Shown: positions 1 through 9,137 of the stretch, one piece after another | Layout: every line of letters starts with the position of its first letter | How positions within the stretch are numbered: position 1 is the stretch's first letter | Assembly (NCBI GenBank): GCA_003165595.1 | Contig: PLWQ01000012.1 | Span: forward strand, 122,013-186,012 | Source: Fibrobacterota bacterium | GTDB taxonomy: Bacteria; Fibrobacterota; Chitinivibrionia; Chitinivibrionales; FEN-1185 | Reading direction: 5' to 3' | Length of the DNA: 64,000 nt | Notes under the pieces: model-generated | What the model was told of the DNA's origin: nothing | The model's input: only the letters and a program-made list of their open reading frames with translations | Databases searched by the model: none | Translations under genes and position numbers: made by a program

Positions 1-2
1 GC

Positions 3-314
3 GCGGGCCAGGTCATCATGCAGGGCTTTGTGCGGCGTGAGATTCCGATCTGGCTGCGGCGGCTGGTTACCCTTGCGCCGTCGATTGTCGTCATCGCCTT
101 GGGACTCGACCCGACGCGTACGCTAGTAATCAGTCAGGTTTTGCTCAGCTTCGGGTTGCCGTTTGCCCTGGTGCCGCTGCTTATGTTTACGGCAAATCGC
201 AACCTGATGGGACCGCTTGTCAACCGCAGGATAACCACCGCGGCCATGACCGCAATCACGCTCACCGTACTCACGCTCAACGTGTATCTCGTTTTACTTA
301 CCATAAGGGGATAG
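3..314 (+). CDS. mntH: NRAMP-family Mn2+/H+ transporter, C-terminal part (5' end off window)
   Basis: Only the last ~104 residues are present. The frame is open to the window edge, and codons upstream of the internal ATG at 18 read AGQVI before MQGFVRREIP, so the gene starts outside the window. The stretch AGQVIMQGF and the following basic loop (RREIPIWLRRL) resemble the late transmembrane region of NRAMP divalent-metal transporters. Three hydrophobic segments follow, covering roughly the last three membrane spans, including FGLPFALVPL. The protein would sit in the inner membrane and import Mn2+ or Fe2+ with protons. It ends 4 bp before the universal stress protein gene, so the two are probably co-transcribed. 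The family call is from sequence pattern, and the metal specificity is inferred. Confidence 0.85.
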   Translation, partial: AGQVIMQGFVRREIPIWLRRLVTLAPSIVVIALGLDPTRTLVISQVLLSFGLPFALVPLLMFTANRNLMGPLVNRRITTAAMTAITLTVLTLNVYLVLLTIRG

Positions 315-318
315 CGTC

Positions 319-1224
319 ATGTTCAAACACCTGCTCGTCCCGCTCGACGGCTCGCACCTGGCCGAGGCAGCGCTGCCCGCAGCCCGCTTCCTGTCACGAT
401 CCTTCGGCGCCAGCGTGACTCTGGTGCACCTGATGGAAAAGGGGCGGCCCCAGACCGTGCACGACCAGCCGCACCTGCACGATGCAAACGAGGCTGCGGC
501 CTACCTGTCGCGCGTCGCCGCGTCGTTTCCCGAGGGCATACCGGTGGATTGGCACGTGCACGAAGACGAGGTGCGCCGGGTAGCCCCGAGTATCGTGGAG
601 CATTGCATGAAGGAGCTGTATTCCGATCTTGTCATCATGTGCTCGCATGGCGAAGGAGGCACGAGGCGTTTTGTGCAGAGCAGCATCGCGCAGCAGGTGA
701 CCGCGTTTGGCACCGTGCCGGTGCTCGTTCTCCACGCCGAGCGATCGTTGCACCGGGAATTCGCGTGCAACAAGATCCTTATGCCGGTAGAGGGCGGGCA
801 ACAGCATGGCGACATCTTCGGCATAGCCGAGAAATTTGCGACCACCTGCGCCGCCGTTGTTCGGCTGATCTCCGTGGCGCCCACCAACGGTACGATCAAA
901 GGCAAATGGCTCCAGGTAGGGAGGCTTCTTCCGGGAGCCACCGCCGAGCTGCTCGACCTCGAGGCCGATCAACTGGGGGAATTCCTCCGCTCAAAGGCGT
1001 CGGCGCTCCGGGCCGCTGGCGTCACGGCAGAAACCGCGGTGCTTCGCGGCGACCCCGGCCCCGTGATTTCTCTTGACGCAGAAGAATCGGACGCAGACAT
1101 TATCGTGATGGCAACGCACGGGAAATCGGGCATGTCGGCGCTGTGGGAAGGGAGCGTTGCGTCACGGGTGTTTGCCGAAAGCAAGACGCCCCTGCTGCTT
1201 GTTCCTGTTGCCGTAACGTCATGA
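319..1224 (+). CDS. Tandem-domain universal stress protein (UspA family)
   Basis: This is a 301-residue cytoplasmic protein made of two Usp domains, roughly residues 1-142 and 150-300. The first begins FKHLLVPLDGS, the usual Usp beta-1/ATP-loop start. The second ends with IIVMATHGKSG followed by WEGS, a close match to the nucleotide-binding G-x2-G...GS motif. The equivalent part of the first domain (HGEGGTRRF...SS) is degenerate, so probably only the second half binds ATP. It starts 4 bp after the NRAMP stop, and pairing of NRAMP-type transporters with Usp proteins suggests a role in metal or stress homeostasis. The exact role is unknown. Confidence 0.88.
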   Translation: MFKHLLVPLDGSHLAEAALPAARFLSRSFGASVTLVHLMEKGRPQTVHDQPHLHDANEAAAYLSRVAASFPEGIPVDWHVHEDEVRRVAPSIVEHCMKELYSDLVIMCSHGEGGTRRFVQSSIAQQVTAFGTVPVLVLHAERSLHREFACNKILMPVEGGQQHGDIFGIAEKFATTCAAVVRLISVAPTNGTIKGKWLQVGRLLPGATAELLDLEADQLGEFLRSKASALRAAGVTAETAVLRGDPGPVISLDAEESDADIIVMATHGKSGMSALWEGSVASRVFAESKTPLLLVPVAVTS

Positions 1225-1366
1225 AGCCGACCGGAGGCCTGCCACGCGGAAATCGATCCTGGAGGACCGCGGCCGTTTTGGCCCCCTCATCTTGACTTAC
1301 CCGTTGTCATATAGTAGAATAACAGCATTCACCATTTACCATTCACCTAATTCACATGGAGGTCGT

Positions 1367-1948
1367 ATGAAGCGTATCTGTGTACTGACTCTCGCCATCG
1401 CATCCCTTTTCGTCATGGGATGCGTTTCAAAATTGATTTATAACAAGGAGCTTCCGGAAATCAAACCCCCGGCCGACAAGGCCCTGTGCGTGATCGTTCG
1501 CCCCACTGCCTTCATGGGTGCGACATTCGTGCCTGTCTACTGCGACCAGAAGTACGTGGGCGGCACCGAGGGAAATACCATGCTCACATTCCCGGTTGAC
1601 CCGGGTGAGCACTACATTATCGGCGACGCAACCAACAAATCCAAGATCAAATACAATTTCGTGGCAGGCAAGGTCTACTTCATCTTTCATACGGTAGTAA
1701 CGGTGAGCGCCGGGTACGTGACGATAAACACCAGCACCTTTGCGCCGATGGACGGAAAATCGGCAACGGAAAAAATAGAATCCGAGAAGGGCAAGATCAC
1801 ATGGGTGCAGAAGAATCCTGAAGACAAGGACACCAAGGACATGAGCACCGGCGATTTCGAAGACGTGAAAAAGGATTACACAAAATGGGCGTCCGAGAGC
1901 AAGAACGCGGAAGACGCCAAGAAGGAATCCGAGTATCCGGGCTACTGA
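1367..1948 (+). CDS. Small lipoprotein, DUF2846-like
   Basis: Predicted 193-residue lipoprotein. The ATG at 1367 is preferred over upstream in-frame codons because GGAGG lies at 1358-1362 and the protein then begins with a lipoprotein signal, MKRICVLTLAIASLFVMGC, with lipidation at the Cys. Residues ~40-110 (CVIVRPTAFMG, then FPVDPGEHYI) resemble DUF2846 proteins: a beta-sandwich that carries a conserved proline/glycine turn and is anchored in the envelope. The C-terminal ~60 residues are highly charged (Lys/Asp/Glu-rich) and look disordered. It stands alone between the usp gene and the convergent xyl genes. Function is unknown; DUF2846 membership is by eye. Confidence 0.7.
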   Translation: MKRICVLTLAIASLFVMGCVSKLIYNKELPEIKPPADKALCVIVRPTAFMGATFVPVYCDQKYVGGTEGNTMLTFPVDPGEHYIIGDATNKSKIKYNFVAGKVYFIFHTVVTVSAGYVTINTSTFAPMDGKSATEKIESEKGKITWVQKNPEDKDTKDMSTGDFEDVKKDYTKWASESKNAEDAKKESEYPGY

Positions 1949-1966
1949 CCCGACCAGTATGATGGA

Positions 1967-1990
1967 GGCATCACCCGCGCGGGTGATGCC
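1967..1990. terminator. Perfect hairpin between convergent genes
   Basis: GGCATCACCC and GGGTGATGCC form a perfect 10-bp stem around GCGC. It sits between the lipoprotein stop (1948) and the stop of the convergent sugar transporter (2033). No strong T-run follows on either strand, so it is either a weak bidirectional terminator or an mRNA 3'-end stabiliser. Confidence 0.5.
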
Positions 1991-2032
1991 TTCCCCGCCT
2001 CGCCAACCCGGCGAATCTCCCCTGTCCGGCTT

Positions 2033-3427
2033 TCATCCCTCCATTGCCTCAAGCTCTTTCCCCTTTGTCTCGTGCGAAAACTTAAAGACAAAGAAGAACG
2101 AGATAACCGCGAATACCGTGTAGATTGCATACGCGCCGCCCAGGCCGATGCCGGAAAGCATCATGGGAAACGTCATGGTAATTGCGAAATTGGAAAGCCA
2201 TTGGGCAAGCCCGCTCACGGCAAGTCCGGATCCGCGGATCTGATTGGGGAACATTTCGCCGAGCATCACCCACATCACCGGTCCCCACGAGAAGTTGAAG
2301 AACATCACATACAGATTTGCGCAAATCAATGCGATTGTGCCGGCGCCTGCGCCGAGCGCGAGCGTCCCCGACGCGCCTGATGCCGCGGTCGCGAAGACGA
2401 CGGCCAATGTTCCCAGGGTAAGGGCCATGCCCACCGACCCGATCAGCAGCATGGGCTTTCTTCCCACTTTGTCTATAATCGCGGTCGCGACAAGACAAGA
2501 GCAGATGCTGAGCGCCGACGAGATTACATTTATCAATAACGCATTCGATTCCGAAAATCCGGCCGATTGCCACAGAACAGCACCGTAGTAGAAAACGACG
2601 TTGATGCCCACCAACTGCTGGAACGTGGCCAGGCCTATTCCGAGCCACACGATGGGGCGAATTCCGTTGGGGCCCAATAGATCGCGCAACGCCGGCCGGT
2701 GATGGTCCGACGCCAGGGACTGCCGGATCTCGTTGTATTTTGCTTCCGCACCGCTGCCCATGAGCCGGTTAAGCACCGCCAGCGCCTTGTCTCTCTTGTT
2801 GGTGGCCACAAGATAGCGTGGACTTTCAGGAATAGCAAGCAATGCGAAGAAGAAAACAACCGACGGAATCAATTCCATCCAGAACATCCAGCGCCAGGCC
2901 TGAAAGCCGAGCGCGAAATCGTGCATGGAGCCGCCGGCTTTAAAGGCAATGAGGTAGTTGCTGAGGAACGAAAAGAACAATCCGGCGATAATGGCGATCT
3001 GCTGAACGGACGACAACCGTCCGCGAACACGCGCGGGAGCTATTTCGCTGATATAGGCGGGAGCAAGAACCGAAGCGGCTCCTACGGCAAACCCGCCGAT
3101 CAGGCGGTAGACGATGAACTCGATCGATCCGTGAGCGATCCCGGAACCGAGTGATGTGATACAGAAGAATATCGCGGAAATAATAAGAATAGATCTTCGA
3201 CCGAATGTGTCCGCGGCTCTTCCTGCAATAAAGGCGCCCGCGGCGCAGCCGAGCAGCATGGATGCAACATTGAATCCGGTGCCCATGCTGTTGGAGTGAA
3301 ATGCCGTCCGTAAACCGTCAACGGTACCGTTGATGACACCGGAATCGTATCCGAACAGAAAGCCTCCGATGGTCGCCACCAGCGTTATTAGAAATATGAA
3401 CCCGGTATTGTGCATGGAGTTTGACAT
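2033..3427 (-). CDS. Sugar/H+ symporter, MFS sugar porter family (XylE-like)
   Basis: 464-residue inner-membrane transporter. The start at 3427 (MSNSMHNTGF) places the first membrane span directly after the start; the upstream in-frame extension is low-complexity and has no ribosome site. Sugar-porter signatures are present in order: GFLFGYDSGV in helix 1, DTFGRRS between helices 2 and 3, PESPRYLV before the central loop, QQLVGINVVFYYG in helix 7, DKVGRKPM between helices 8 and 9, and HETKGKELE at the C-terminus (the usual PETKG with His for Pro). Twelve spans are expected. It lies 137 bp downstream of the xylose isomerase gene on the same strand, so xylose is the most likely substrate, although arabinose, glucose or galactose cannot be excluded. 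Confidence 0.85.
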   Translation of the reverse strand: MSNSMHNTGFIFLITLVATIGGFLFGYDSGVINGTVDGLRTAFHSNSMGTGFNVASMLLGCAAGAFIAGRAADTFGRRSILIISAIFFCITSLGSGIAHGSIEFIVYRLIGGFAVGAASVLAPAYISEIAPARVRGRLSSVQQIAIIAGLFFSFLSNYLIAFKAGGSMHDFALGFQAWRWMFWMELIPSVVFFFALLAIPESPRYLVATNKRDKALAVLNRLMGSGAEAKYNEIRQSLASDHHRPALRDLLGPNGIRPIVWLGIGLATFQQLVGINVVFYYGAVLWQSAGFSESNALLINVISSALSICSCLVATAIIDKVGRKPMLLIGSVGMALTLGTLAVVFATAASGASGTLALGAGAGTIALICANLYVMFFNFSWGPVMWVMLGEMFPNQIRGSGLAVSGLAQWLSNFAITMTFPMMLSGIGLGGAYAIYTVFAVISFFFVFKFSHETKGKELEAMEG

Positions 3428-3564
3428 GAAGAGCTGCCCTTTCGTTGGTTGTGGAAGGGTAATCGATTTTCGGCACATTCCGGCGGGAAATCCGGGACGC
3501 CATCCGCAAATCTTCCTGGGGGAAAAGGGCAGAGCGGGGGCGCCCCGGACGTTCATTCACACGA

Positions 3565-4701
3565 TTATTTATACATCTCCCTGAACGCCGCGCTCGCCTC
3601 CACCACCGACTCGCGCATCATGTCTTCGGCCTTTGCCGTCTCCCTGTTCGCAAGATGTTTCATGAGCAGAGCGGTGTCGAGTTTTGCCGCGGCCTTTTCG
3701 CACGCTTCCCACGAAAGGATGCTGCGCACGACGCGATCGATACCCTGCTTCTCGCTGTCGTACGGCCGCACCTGCATGTCGTGGCCTTTCCATCTGCGAT
3801 ACCCGGCGGTTGCGAGCAGTCCGGCAATGGCGATGTTCATGCCGTTTATCCTGACGCCGTGATCGATGTCGAACTTGCCCGGTCCTCCCAGGATGATGCC
3901 GTCGTTATTGCCCTGGCTGTTCATGTGCATGTGCAGTAATGCGTTATTGTCAAGTTCTTCCACCGTGTCGTATACATGGTCCAGACCGATCATTTCCGAA
4001 TGGCCGAATTCCTTGTTTATTCCCTTCTTGTCACGGCTGATGCCGAATTCCTTTTCGAGATTGTACCACAGCAGAAGTCCGCTGGCGACCGTCGGCAGCA
4101 TGAGAGCGGGATGCCCCTCGTTGGGCTTGGGCTCAATGGCAATATAAAGTTTGCCCCCTTTGGTCGCCTCATAGTTGCACAGCGCCGCAATGTTTTCCTT
4201 GAGGTTCTGGTACATCTTTTTGATTCCAACGGTTGCGATATCGTAACCGTAGGAGCCGTTCCACAGGACAAACGCGGGGGCGAGGCCCGGGTCCGGATGC
4301 CAGGCGCGCGCAAGCGGCCCGTAGGTAAGGTCGACCGCCTTTTCGCCGAGCTCGGCGGCGGCGGTCTTTTCCTTTTCGTCCAGCGACGCAATCCCGCCAT
4401 AGGCAAAATGGCTGTGTGCGCCCGGCGTCATCATTGCGAGATAGATGCCGGTTTCGCCCAAAGCGTCCGCAACCGCGGAGGCGTTCTTTTCGTCGATTTC
4501 GGTGTCGTAGTGAACTTCATACCCGAGTTCAATATGCGAGGGAAGCCGCGGGGCGATTTCCTTCTTGATAAGGCGGACAATGCTTGCCGAATCGATCTTC
4601 GTTGCGCCCCACTCCTTCCGGATGTCGCTCGGAACGAATCCGCCTTTCCCCGCGTGGAACGTCCATCTGCATAGGCTGTGATGAGATTTTGTTTCTGCCA
4701 T
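3565..4701 (-). CDS. xylA: Xylose isomerase (TIM-barrel, class I-like)
   Basis: 378-residue cytoplasmic enzyme converting D-xylose to D-xylulose. The ATG at 4701 (MAETKSHH) is chosen over the upstream in-frame codon, and a GAAGGA element lies about 11 bp upstream. Residues characteristic of the short (Streptomyces-type) isomerases are visible: EPKPNE at ~190-195, giving the metal-ligand Glu and the active-site Lys, and EFGHSEM at ~231-237, giving the metal-ligand Glu and His. The Asp-rich segment at ~278-281 (FDID) probably completes the second metal site. It lies 38 bp downstream of xylulokinase, so the pair is very likely one transcript. The sequence is divergent, and a related TIM-barrel sugar isomerase is the main alternative. 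Confidence 0.82.
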   Translation of the reverse strand: MAETKSHHSLCRWTFHAGKGGFVPSDIRKEWGATKIDSASIVRLIKKEIAPRLPSHIELGYEVHYDTEIDEKNASAVADALGETGIYLAMMTPGAHSHFAYGGIASLDEKEKTAAAELGEKAVDLTYGPLARAWHPDPGLAPAFVLWNGSYGYDIATVGIKKMYQNLKENIAALCNYEATKGGKLYIAIEPKPNEGHPALMLPTVASGLLLWYNLEKEFGISRDKKGINKEFGHSEMIGLDHVYDTVEELDNNALLHMHMNSQGNNDGIILGGPGKFDIDHGVRINGMNIAIAGLLATAGYRRWKGHDMQVRPYDSEKQGIDRVVRSILSWEACEKAAAKLDTALLMKHLANRETAKAEDMMRESVVEASAAFREMYK

Positions 4702-4739
4702 ACAAAGGTGTCCTTCTGTGAGATTGAAAAATAGTGTGA

Positions 4740-6290
4740 TTAATCCAGCACTGCTTGTTTCATTGTTTTTACAGATCGGGAGAGCGACCTGGCCGTTTGC
4801 AGCTTGTCGAGCCATGTTGCATAACAATCGGCGTACGTTCCCGCAAGCTTAGGGTTTGGAGAAACCCTCCGGGTGATTGCAAGGCTTTTGAAGGCTTCCT
4901 GGGCCGACCGGTATATCCCGGCGCCCATGCCAGCGCCACGGGCCGCTCCTGCAGCGCCGTCGGTGTTGCACAGCTCAAGATCGGCATTGCACACCGTGGC
5001 AAATACTTCGGCAAAAAGGCCACTCCTGAACATGTTGGCATGCCCGGCGCGAACGGTTTTGACCGAAACGCCGGTTGTGCGCAGGATGTCGAGTCCAAAC
5101 CGCAGCGCGAACACGATCCCTTCCTGGGCCGCACGCAGCAAATGACCGCGCGAATGTACCGAAAAGTCCAACCCGCAGAGCGATGCATGCACATTGGCGT
5201 TTTCGAGCGTGCGCTCTGCGCCGTTGCCATAGGGAAAAACCTGCAGGCCGTCGCTTCCCGGCGCGACCTTCTGCGCTTCCGCGTTCATCTGCTCGTAGGT
5301 CATGCTCTCGCTGCCCGTGACGCACAGGTTCTGTTTGAGCCAGCGGTTCAGGATGCCGGCCCCATTGACGCAGAGGAGAACGCCGTACCGGGGAGAACGC
5401 TCGGTGTAGTTGACATGAGCGAATGTGTTCACCCGGAACGCAGGATCGGCGGCCGGCGTGTCTGCAACGCCGTACACCACCCCGGATGTCCCGGCCGTCG
5501 CGGCAACCTCGCCCGGGTTGAGCACGTACAGCGACAGGGCGTTGTTGGGCTGGTCTCCGGCGCGGTAGGAAACGGGAATTCCCGCAGGTATCCCGAGGTC
5601 CGAAGCCGCACCAACCATAACGGTTCCCTGAATGCCAAAACAGGGAACGATCGAGGGAACAACTTCGTAATTGAGATCGAAGTAGTCAAACAGGAAATCC
5701 GCGAGCCTATGGTGCTTGTAGTCCCACATGATGCCTTCGGACAACCCGCTTTGTGTGGTGGTGATGTCGCCGGTGAGCTTCATGGCTATGTAGTCACCCG
5801 GCAGCATCACCTTGTGGATCCTGGCATACGTGCCGGGTTCATTGTTCTTTACCCACGCGAGTTTCGAGGCGGTGAAATTGCCGGGCGAATTGAGCAGGCG
5901 TTCGATGCACTTGTGCTGGCCGATTTCTTCGAATGCCCGGTTGCCGATATCGACCGCCCTGCTGTCGCACCAGATGATGGCGTTTGCAACGGGTGCGCCC
6001 TTCTTGTCCACCATCACCAGCCCGTGCATCTGATAGGCAATGCCGATCGCGCGTACACGCTTGAGGTCGACCGACGGATCGGAGCGAAGCATGCCGATTG
6101 CAAGCAGCACATGTTTCCACCAGGTTTCCGGTGCCTGCTCGGCAAAGCCAGCCTGAGGGGAGATGATGTCGAGTTCGGTTTGCGGTGACGTTGACGAAGC
6201 GGCAAGCTGCTGGCTCTCGATGTCGAGGAGAGATGCTTTGATCGACGAGCTGCCGATGTCCAGCCCAAGAAGATATCCGGTGTCCGCCAT
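4740..6290 (-). CDS. xylB: Xylulokinase (FGGY carbohydrate kinase)
   Basis: 516-residue cytoplasmic kinase phosphorylating D-xylulose to xylulose 5-phosphate. The ATG at 6290 (MADTGYLLG) is preceded by GGGGGA 6 bp upstream; an in-frame alternative 13 codons earlier lacks such a site. The N-terminal phosphate loop (LGLDIGSSSIKASLLD), the substrate motif QMHGLV, a WCDSRA motif near residue ~110, and AGDQPNNAL followed by ATAGTSGVV in the C-terminal ATPase half are typical of FGGY kinases, QMHG being usual in xylulokinases. It is the first gene of the xylB-xylA-transporter group. The AT-rich block at 6426-6436, 137 bp upstream, is a candidate promoter part. Confidence 0.88.
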   Translation of the reverse strand: MADTGYLLGLDIGSSSIKASLLDIESQQLAASSTSPQTELDIISPQAGFAEQAPETWWKHVLLAIGMLRSDPSVDLKRVRAIGIAYQMHGLVMVDKKGAPVANAIIWCDSRAVDIGNRAFEEIGQHKCIERLLNSPGNFTASKLAWVKNNEPGTYARIHKVMLPGDYIAMKLTGDITTTQSGLSEGIMWDYKHHRLADFLFDYFDLNYEVVPSIVPCFGIQGTVMVGAASDLGIPAGIPVSYRAGDQPNNALSLYVLNPGEVAATAGTSGVVYGVADTPAADPAFRVNTFAHVNYTERSPRYGVLLCVNGAGILNRWLKQNLCVTGSESMTYEQMNAEAQKVAPGSDGLQVFPYGNGAERTLENANVHASLCGLDFSVHSRGHLLRAAQEGIVFALRFGLDILRTTGVSVKTVRAGHANMFRSGLFAEVFATVCNADLELCNTDGAAGAARGAGMGAGIYRSAQEAFKSLAITRRVSPNPKLAGTYADCYATWLDKLQTARSLSRSVKTMKQAVLD

Positions 6291-6425
6291 TAATTCCCCC
6301 GCCACAAGTGAACACTTCCGGCTGCTCACGCCGGCATGGATCTGATGCCGATTAATGTTAGCAGTAATTTACGAAATTGGGCCGGGGAATCCTCTCAGGA
6401 AATGTCGAGTTCCTTTAGTTGGAAA

Positions 6426-6436
6426 TATATTATTAA
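6426..6436. promoter_or_regulatory. AT-rich 11-mer TATATTATTAA, copy 1
   Basis: TATATTATTAA occurs in the 234-bp gap upstream of xylB. The identical 11-mer recurs at 11774-11784 and 57972-57982, always in a gap upstream of a sugar-degradation gene. It may be part of a promoter or a recognition site; nothing else was recognised in this gap. Confidence 0.35.
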
Positions 6437-6524
6437 ATGAGCCTTTTCAGTTGATCGAGAACCTGGGCGTTGCGCATCTCTCTGTGTTCTGCGTGCCTCC
6501 GAGGCAAAGGATTCCTCACTCTCC

Positions 6525-9068
6525 TCAGTACATTTCTTCGGAACCCACACTATGCACTTTCGCAATATACACCGCATGCGCGTCCGTCAACCTATGCCAC
6601 GCGAGCGTCGATCCCAGCTTCACGAGTCTTCTCGACAGCAGCTTCCCTGCCACGTCGTACACTTCCACCTGTGCGGTTCTGCCTACCAGGTTCCGAGGTA
6701 CGGCCATCGATTGCGCCGACGAAACCATGGCGCCGATCGAGAAGACTGTTGCTCCAGAAGCGCCTGTTGGTCCTGCGGCCCGGCCTGTGCCGAGAACGGA
6801 CACCTTTGGTCCTGCGGGTTGTGTCATGAGGCTGTAAATTGTCTGCAATGACGTGCCCGACGGCGCGAAATACAGGGTGTCGCCGGCCGATGTGGCAACG
6901 GTGAGCGTGGCCCCGGTCTTTGTCCCGCCGTCGGCGCCGTTCCTGTACATCTGGACCGCGGCATTTCCCCAGGGGTTGACAAGGACCAAATCCCTACCGC
7001 GGTTGCTTATCGCGCGGGCATACTGCACCGAACCTGCCCTGAAGTCGCTTGACACAAGGAATCCGCCATAGGCGCCAAGATCTCCGAATTTCGCGTACGA
7101 GGTCATGGACCAATCGGCAAAGAGCTTGACTTTCCCCTGAAACGACTGCGCGAGCATTTCGCACAGCCCGGCCGGGACAGGCGAAAGATTTTCGATGCCG
7201 CCGCCGCCGGTATGGATATGCAGATTGTTGTAGGAATTGTTGACCGCAAAGCTTTTCAGGTGATTGAGAATTGAGTCGGCCGGATACCCAGCGCGCGCAG
7301 CCGCCGGGTAAAACGAGTTGGTGCCGTTTCCGTCGTTCCACCGCCGCATTTGGTCTATCATGTTCCACGCGATCTTCAATGAAGCGGAATCGCTGAACAA
7401 CCCGATTTGGCTTGCCGGGTAGATGTGTTGGCATCCTATAACATTGCCGTCGTTCCAGTCGCGGCCCGTTTCGGTGTACCTGAAGACGGTCTGAATCTGG
7501 CCCGTAAACGTATTCTGACGTGTAAAGGTTGGAAACGCGCTCATTTTCGACAGGATGGTCTGCCAGGTAGTCCGCTTGTTGGCGTCAAGGTTGAGCGCCG
7601 TACTAATGTCGATGCATCCCTGAAGCAGGAACCGCACCAGCCCCAGAGACATGACGCCGTTTGTTTGCGGGTACGCATCTCCCTCATGCTGCGCGTCGTT
7701 GACAATAACGTATCTGACACCGTCCCATTGCAGATAGTTCTCCCAAAACAGCGCCGACTGCTTGAGGTAGTCGTACACGGTGTTTGCATAGGAGACATCG
7801 GCCGTGTAATACCAGTGGTACAGGATGGGAACCGCGGCAAACGCGGTCATGGATTTCTGGTTCCAGAAATTCTTGTCGGCGCTGCCGTCGGGCAGCGGGC
7901 CGATGTGTACGCCGTAGTACAGGCCGCTAAAACTGTTCGCCTGTGCCGCCGCTTGACCGTTTGTAATCCAGTCGAGCACTGGTTTGTCGTAACAGGCGGA
8001 GATGTCCGCGTGGTTCAGGTTGCACAGGCTGAAAAAGGGAGCTTCATAATTGTAATTGAGGGTAAAGTCCCCGTTCCAGTCCATGTTGCCCAGCGACCAG
8101 TTTCCCCACAGGCCGGGAGGATACTCGCCTCCGCGCATGCAGCACCCGAGTAGATACAATGACCCGTAGAAGAATTTCTCAATTGTTTTGTCGGGAATCT
8201 CTATAAAAGATTTCCCATAGTAATCCGCCCACCACTGGCGATGTGCGGCATTGAGCGCCGCGACGTCCGCGGCGGTCATGCTCTGGATCATGGCAGGTGC
8301 GGCCGCCTGATAGTTGCCTGAGTCGATATTGCTGAGCACGGCGCTCACGATGTAGCAGGTGTCAGAAACGGTCGGACTCATCGAAAACGTGAGCGTGCCC
8401 TGGTTGAATGTTCCGGCCGCGCCGATCACTCGGGCGGCCAGCCTGCCTTTACGGGTAGGATATCCCTTGTAGGCATCCACGTTGTCCGAGGCGGCGACGT
8501 CAAGACACGCGACTCCTCCCGAGGCTGTCACCTTTGATTGGTCTAGGGCGCCAAAGCCGTCGGTGAGCCGGACCCTCACCGCGATCACGGAGTCTCCAGT
8601 GAGAACGAGTCTGGTTACAAGCACATTCTTAGTGGCCGACATCCAGGACTGCAATCCCAGGTTATTTCGGCCCACCGAAAACGAACCTGTACATTCCGCA
8701 AACTTGAGCACCTGCTGCATGGAATAACTCGATCCTTTCATTTGCGGCATGCTCACAACAACTTTTCCAAGCGGTTGTGTCTTCCCTTGCGTCAATGACC
8801 ACCATTCGTTCTTCCCGAGACAAAACGACATGCTGTCGATGGTTCCGGTGATCGCGACGCCGACATCGCCGTTGCCGAGCAGCGGAGCGTCGGTGGTCTG
8901 GGCCGTGGTCACGAGCGTGGGTGCCGAGGTCCACGCGCCGCTGTATGGAGTGATGACACGAAGCGCATTGGATTGCACATACTCATCGGCACAGGCCGTT
9001 GCGACCGCGGCAATAGCAACGATGCTTGCGATCGTGCAGGAAAAAGGAAACCAACGGGATGCATTCAT
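6525..9068 (-). CDS. Exported GH95-like glycoside hydrolase with C-terminal sorting domain
   Basis: 847 residues; GAGGTG precedes the ATG at 9068. A signal peptide covers ~1-28. An N-terminal beta-sandwich (~45-280) contains TDAPLLGNGDVGVAITG and FCLGKNEWW, the 'prepared gift' layout of GH95 and related families where a GNG motif and the first active-site loop occur. An (alpha/alpha)6 barrel follows (~300-690), with NMDWNGDFTLNYNYEAPF and later GGGGIENLSPVPAGLCEML, matching the order of GH95 active-site loops. The last ~75 residues (VEVYDVAGKLL ... AVYIAKV) form a sorting-like domain, so the protein is probably surface-exposed. GH95 enzymes are usually alpha-L-fucosidases or galactosidases, but the motifs here are divergent and the substrate is unknown. 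It lies 69 bp downstream of the GH67-like gene. Confidence 0.6.
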   Translation of the reverse strand: MNASRWFPFSCTIASIVAIAAVATACADEYVQSNALRVITPYSGAWTSAPTLVTTAQTTDAPLLGNGDVGVAITGTIDSMSFCLGKNEWWSLTQGKTQPLGKVVVSMPQMKGSSYSMQQVLKFAECTGSFSVGRNNLGLQSWMSATKNVLVTRLVLTGDSVIAVRVRLTDGFGALDQSKVTASGGVACLDVAASDNVDAYKGYPTRKGRLAARVIGAAGTFNQGTLTFSMSPTVSDTCYIVSAVLSNIDSGNYQAAAPAMIQSMTAADVAALNAAHRQWWADYYGKSFIEIPDKTIEKFFYGSLYLLGCCMRGGEYPPGLWGNWSLGNMDWNGDFTLNYNYEAPFFSLCNLNHADISACYDKPVLDWITNGQAAAQANSFSGLYYGVHIGPLPDGSADKNFWNQKSMTAFAAVPILYHWYYTADVSYANTVYDYLKQSALFWENYLQWDGVRYVIVNDAQHEGDAYPQTNGVMSLGLVRFLLQGCIDISTALNLDANKRTTWQTILSKMSAFPTFTRQNTFTGQIQTVFRYTETGRDWNDGNVIGCQHIYPASQIGLFSDSASLKIAWNMIDQMRRWNDGNGTNSFYPAAARAGYPADSILNHLKSFAVNNSYNNLHIHTGGGGIENLSPVPAGLCEMLAQSFQGKVKLFADWSMTSYAKFGDLGAYGGFLVSSDFRAGSVQYARAISNRGRDLVLVNPWGNAAVQMYRNGADGGTKTGATLTVATSAGDTLYFAPSGTSLQTIYSLMTQPAGPKVSVLGTGRAAGPTGASGATVFSIGAMVSSAQSMAVPRNLVGRTAQVEVYDVAGKLLSRRLVKLGSTLAWHRLTDAHAVYIAKVHSVGSEEMY

Positions 9069-9137
9069 GAGTTCACCTCAACGGATCGGCTGGATATCTG
9101 CGCAAACAAAATTGATGCCTACAATATCATGCCCTTG

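Noticed and set aside
4755..6188. Long plus-strand open frame of 477 codons opposite xylB
   Set aside because: Fully antisense to a well-supported kinase, no signal, domain or ribosome site; its composition (Arg/Gly/Val-rich) is typical of a shadow frame.
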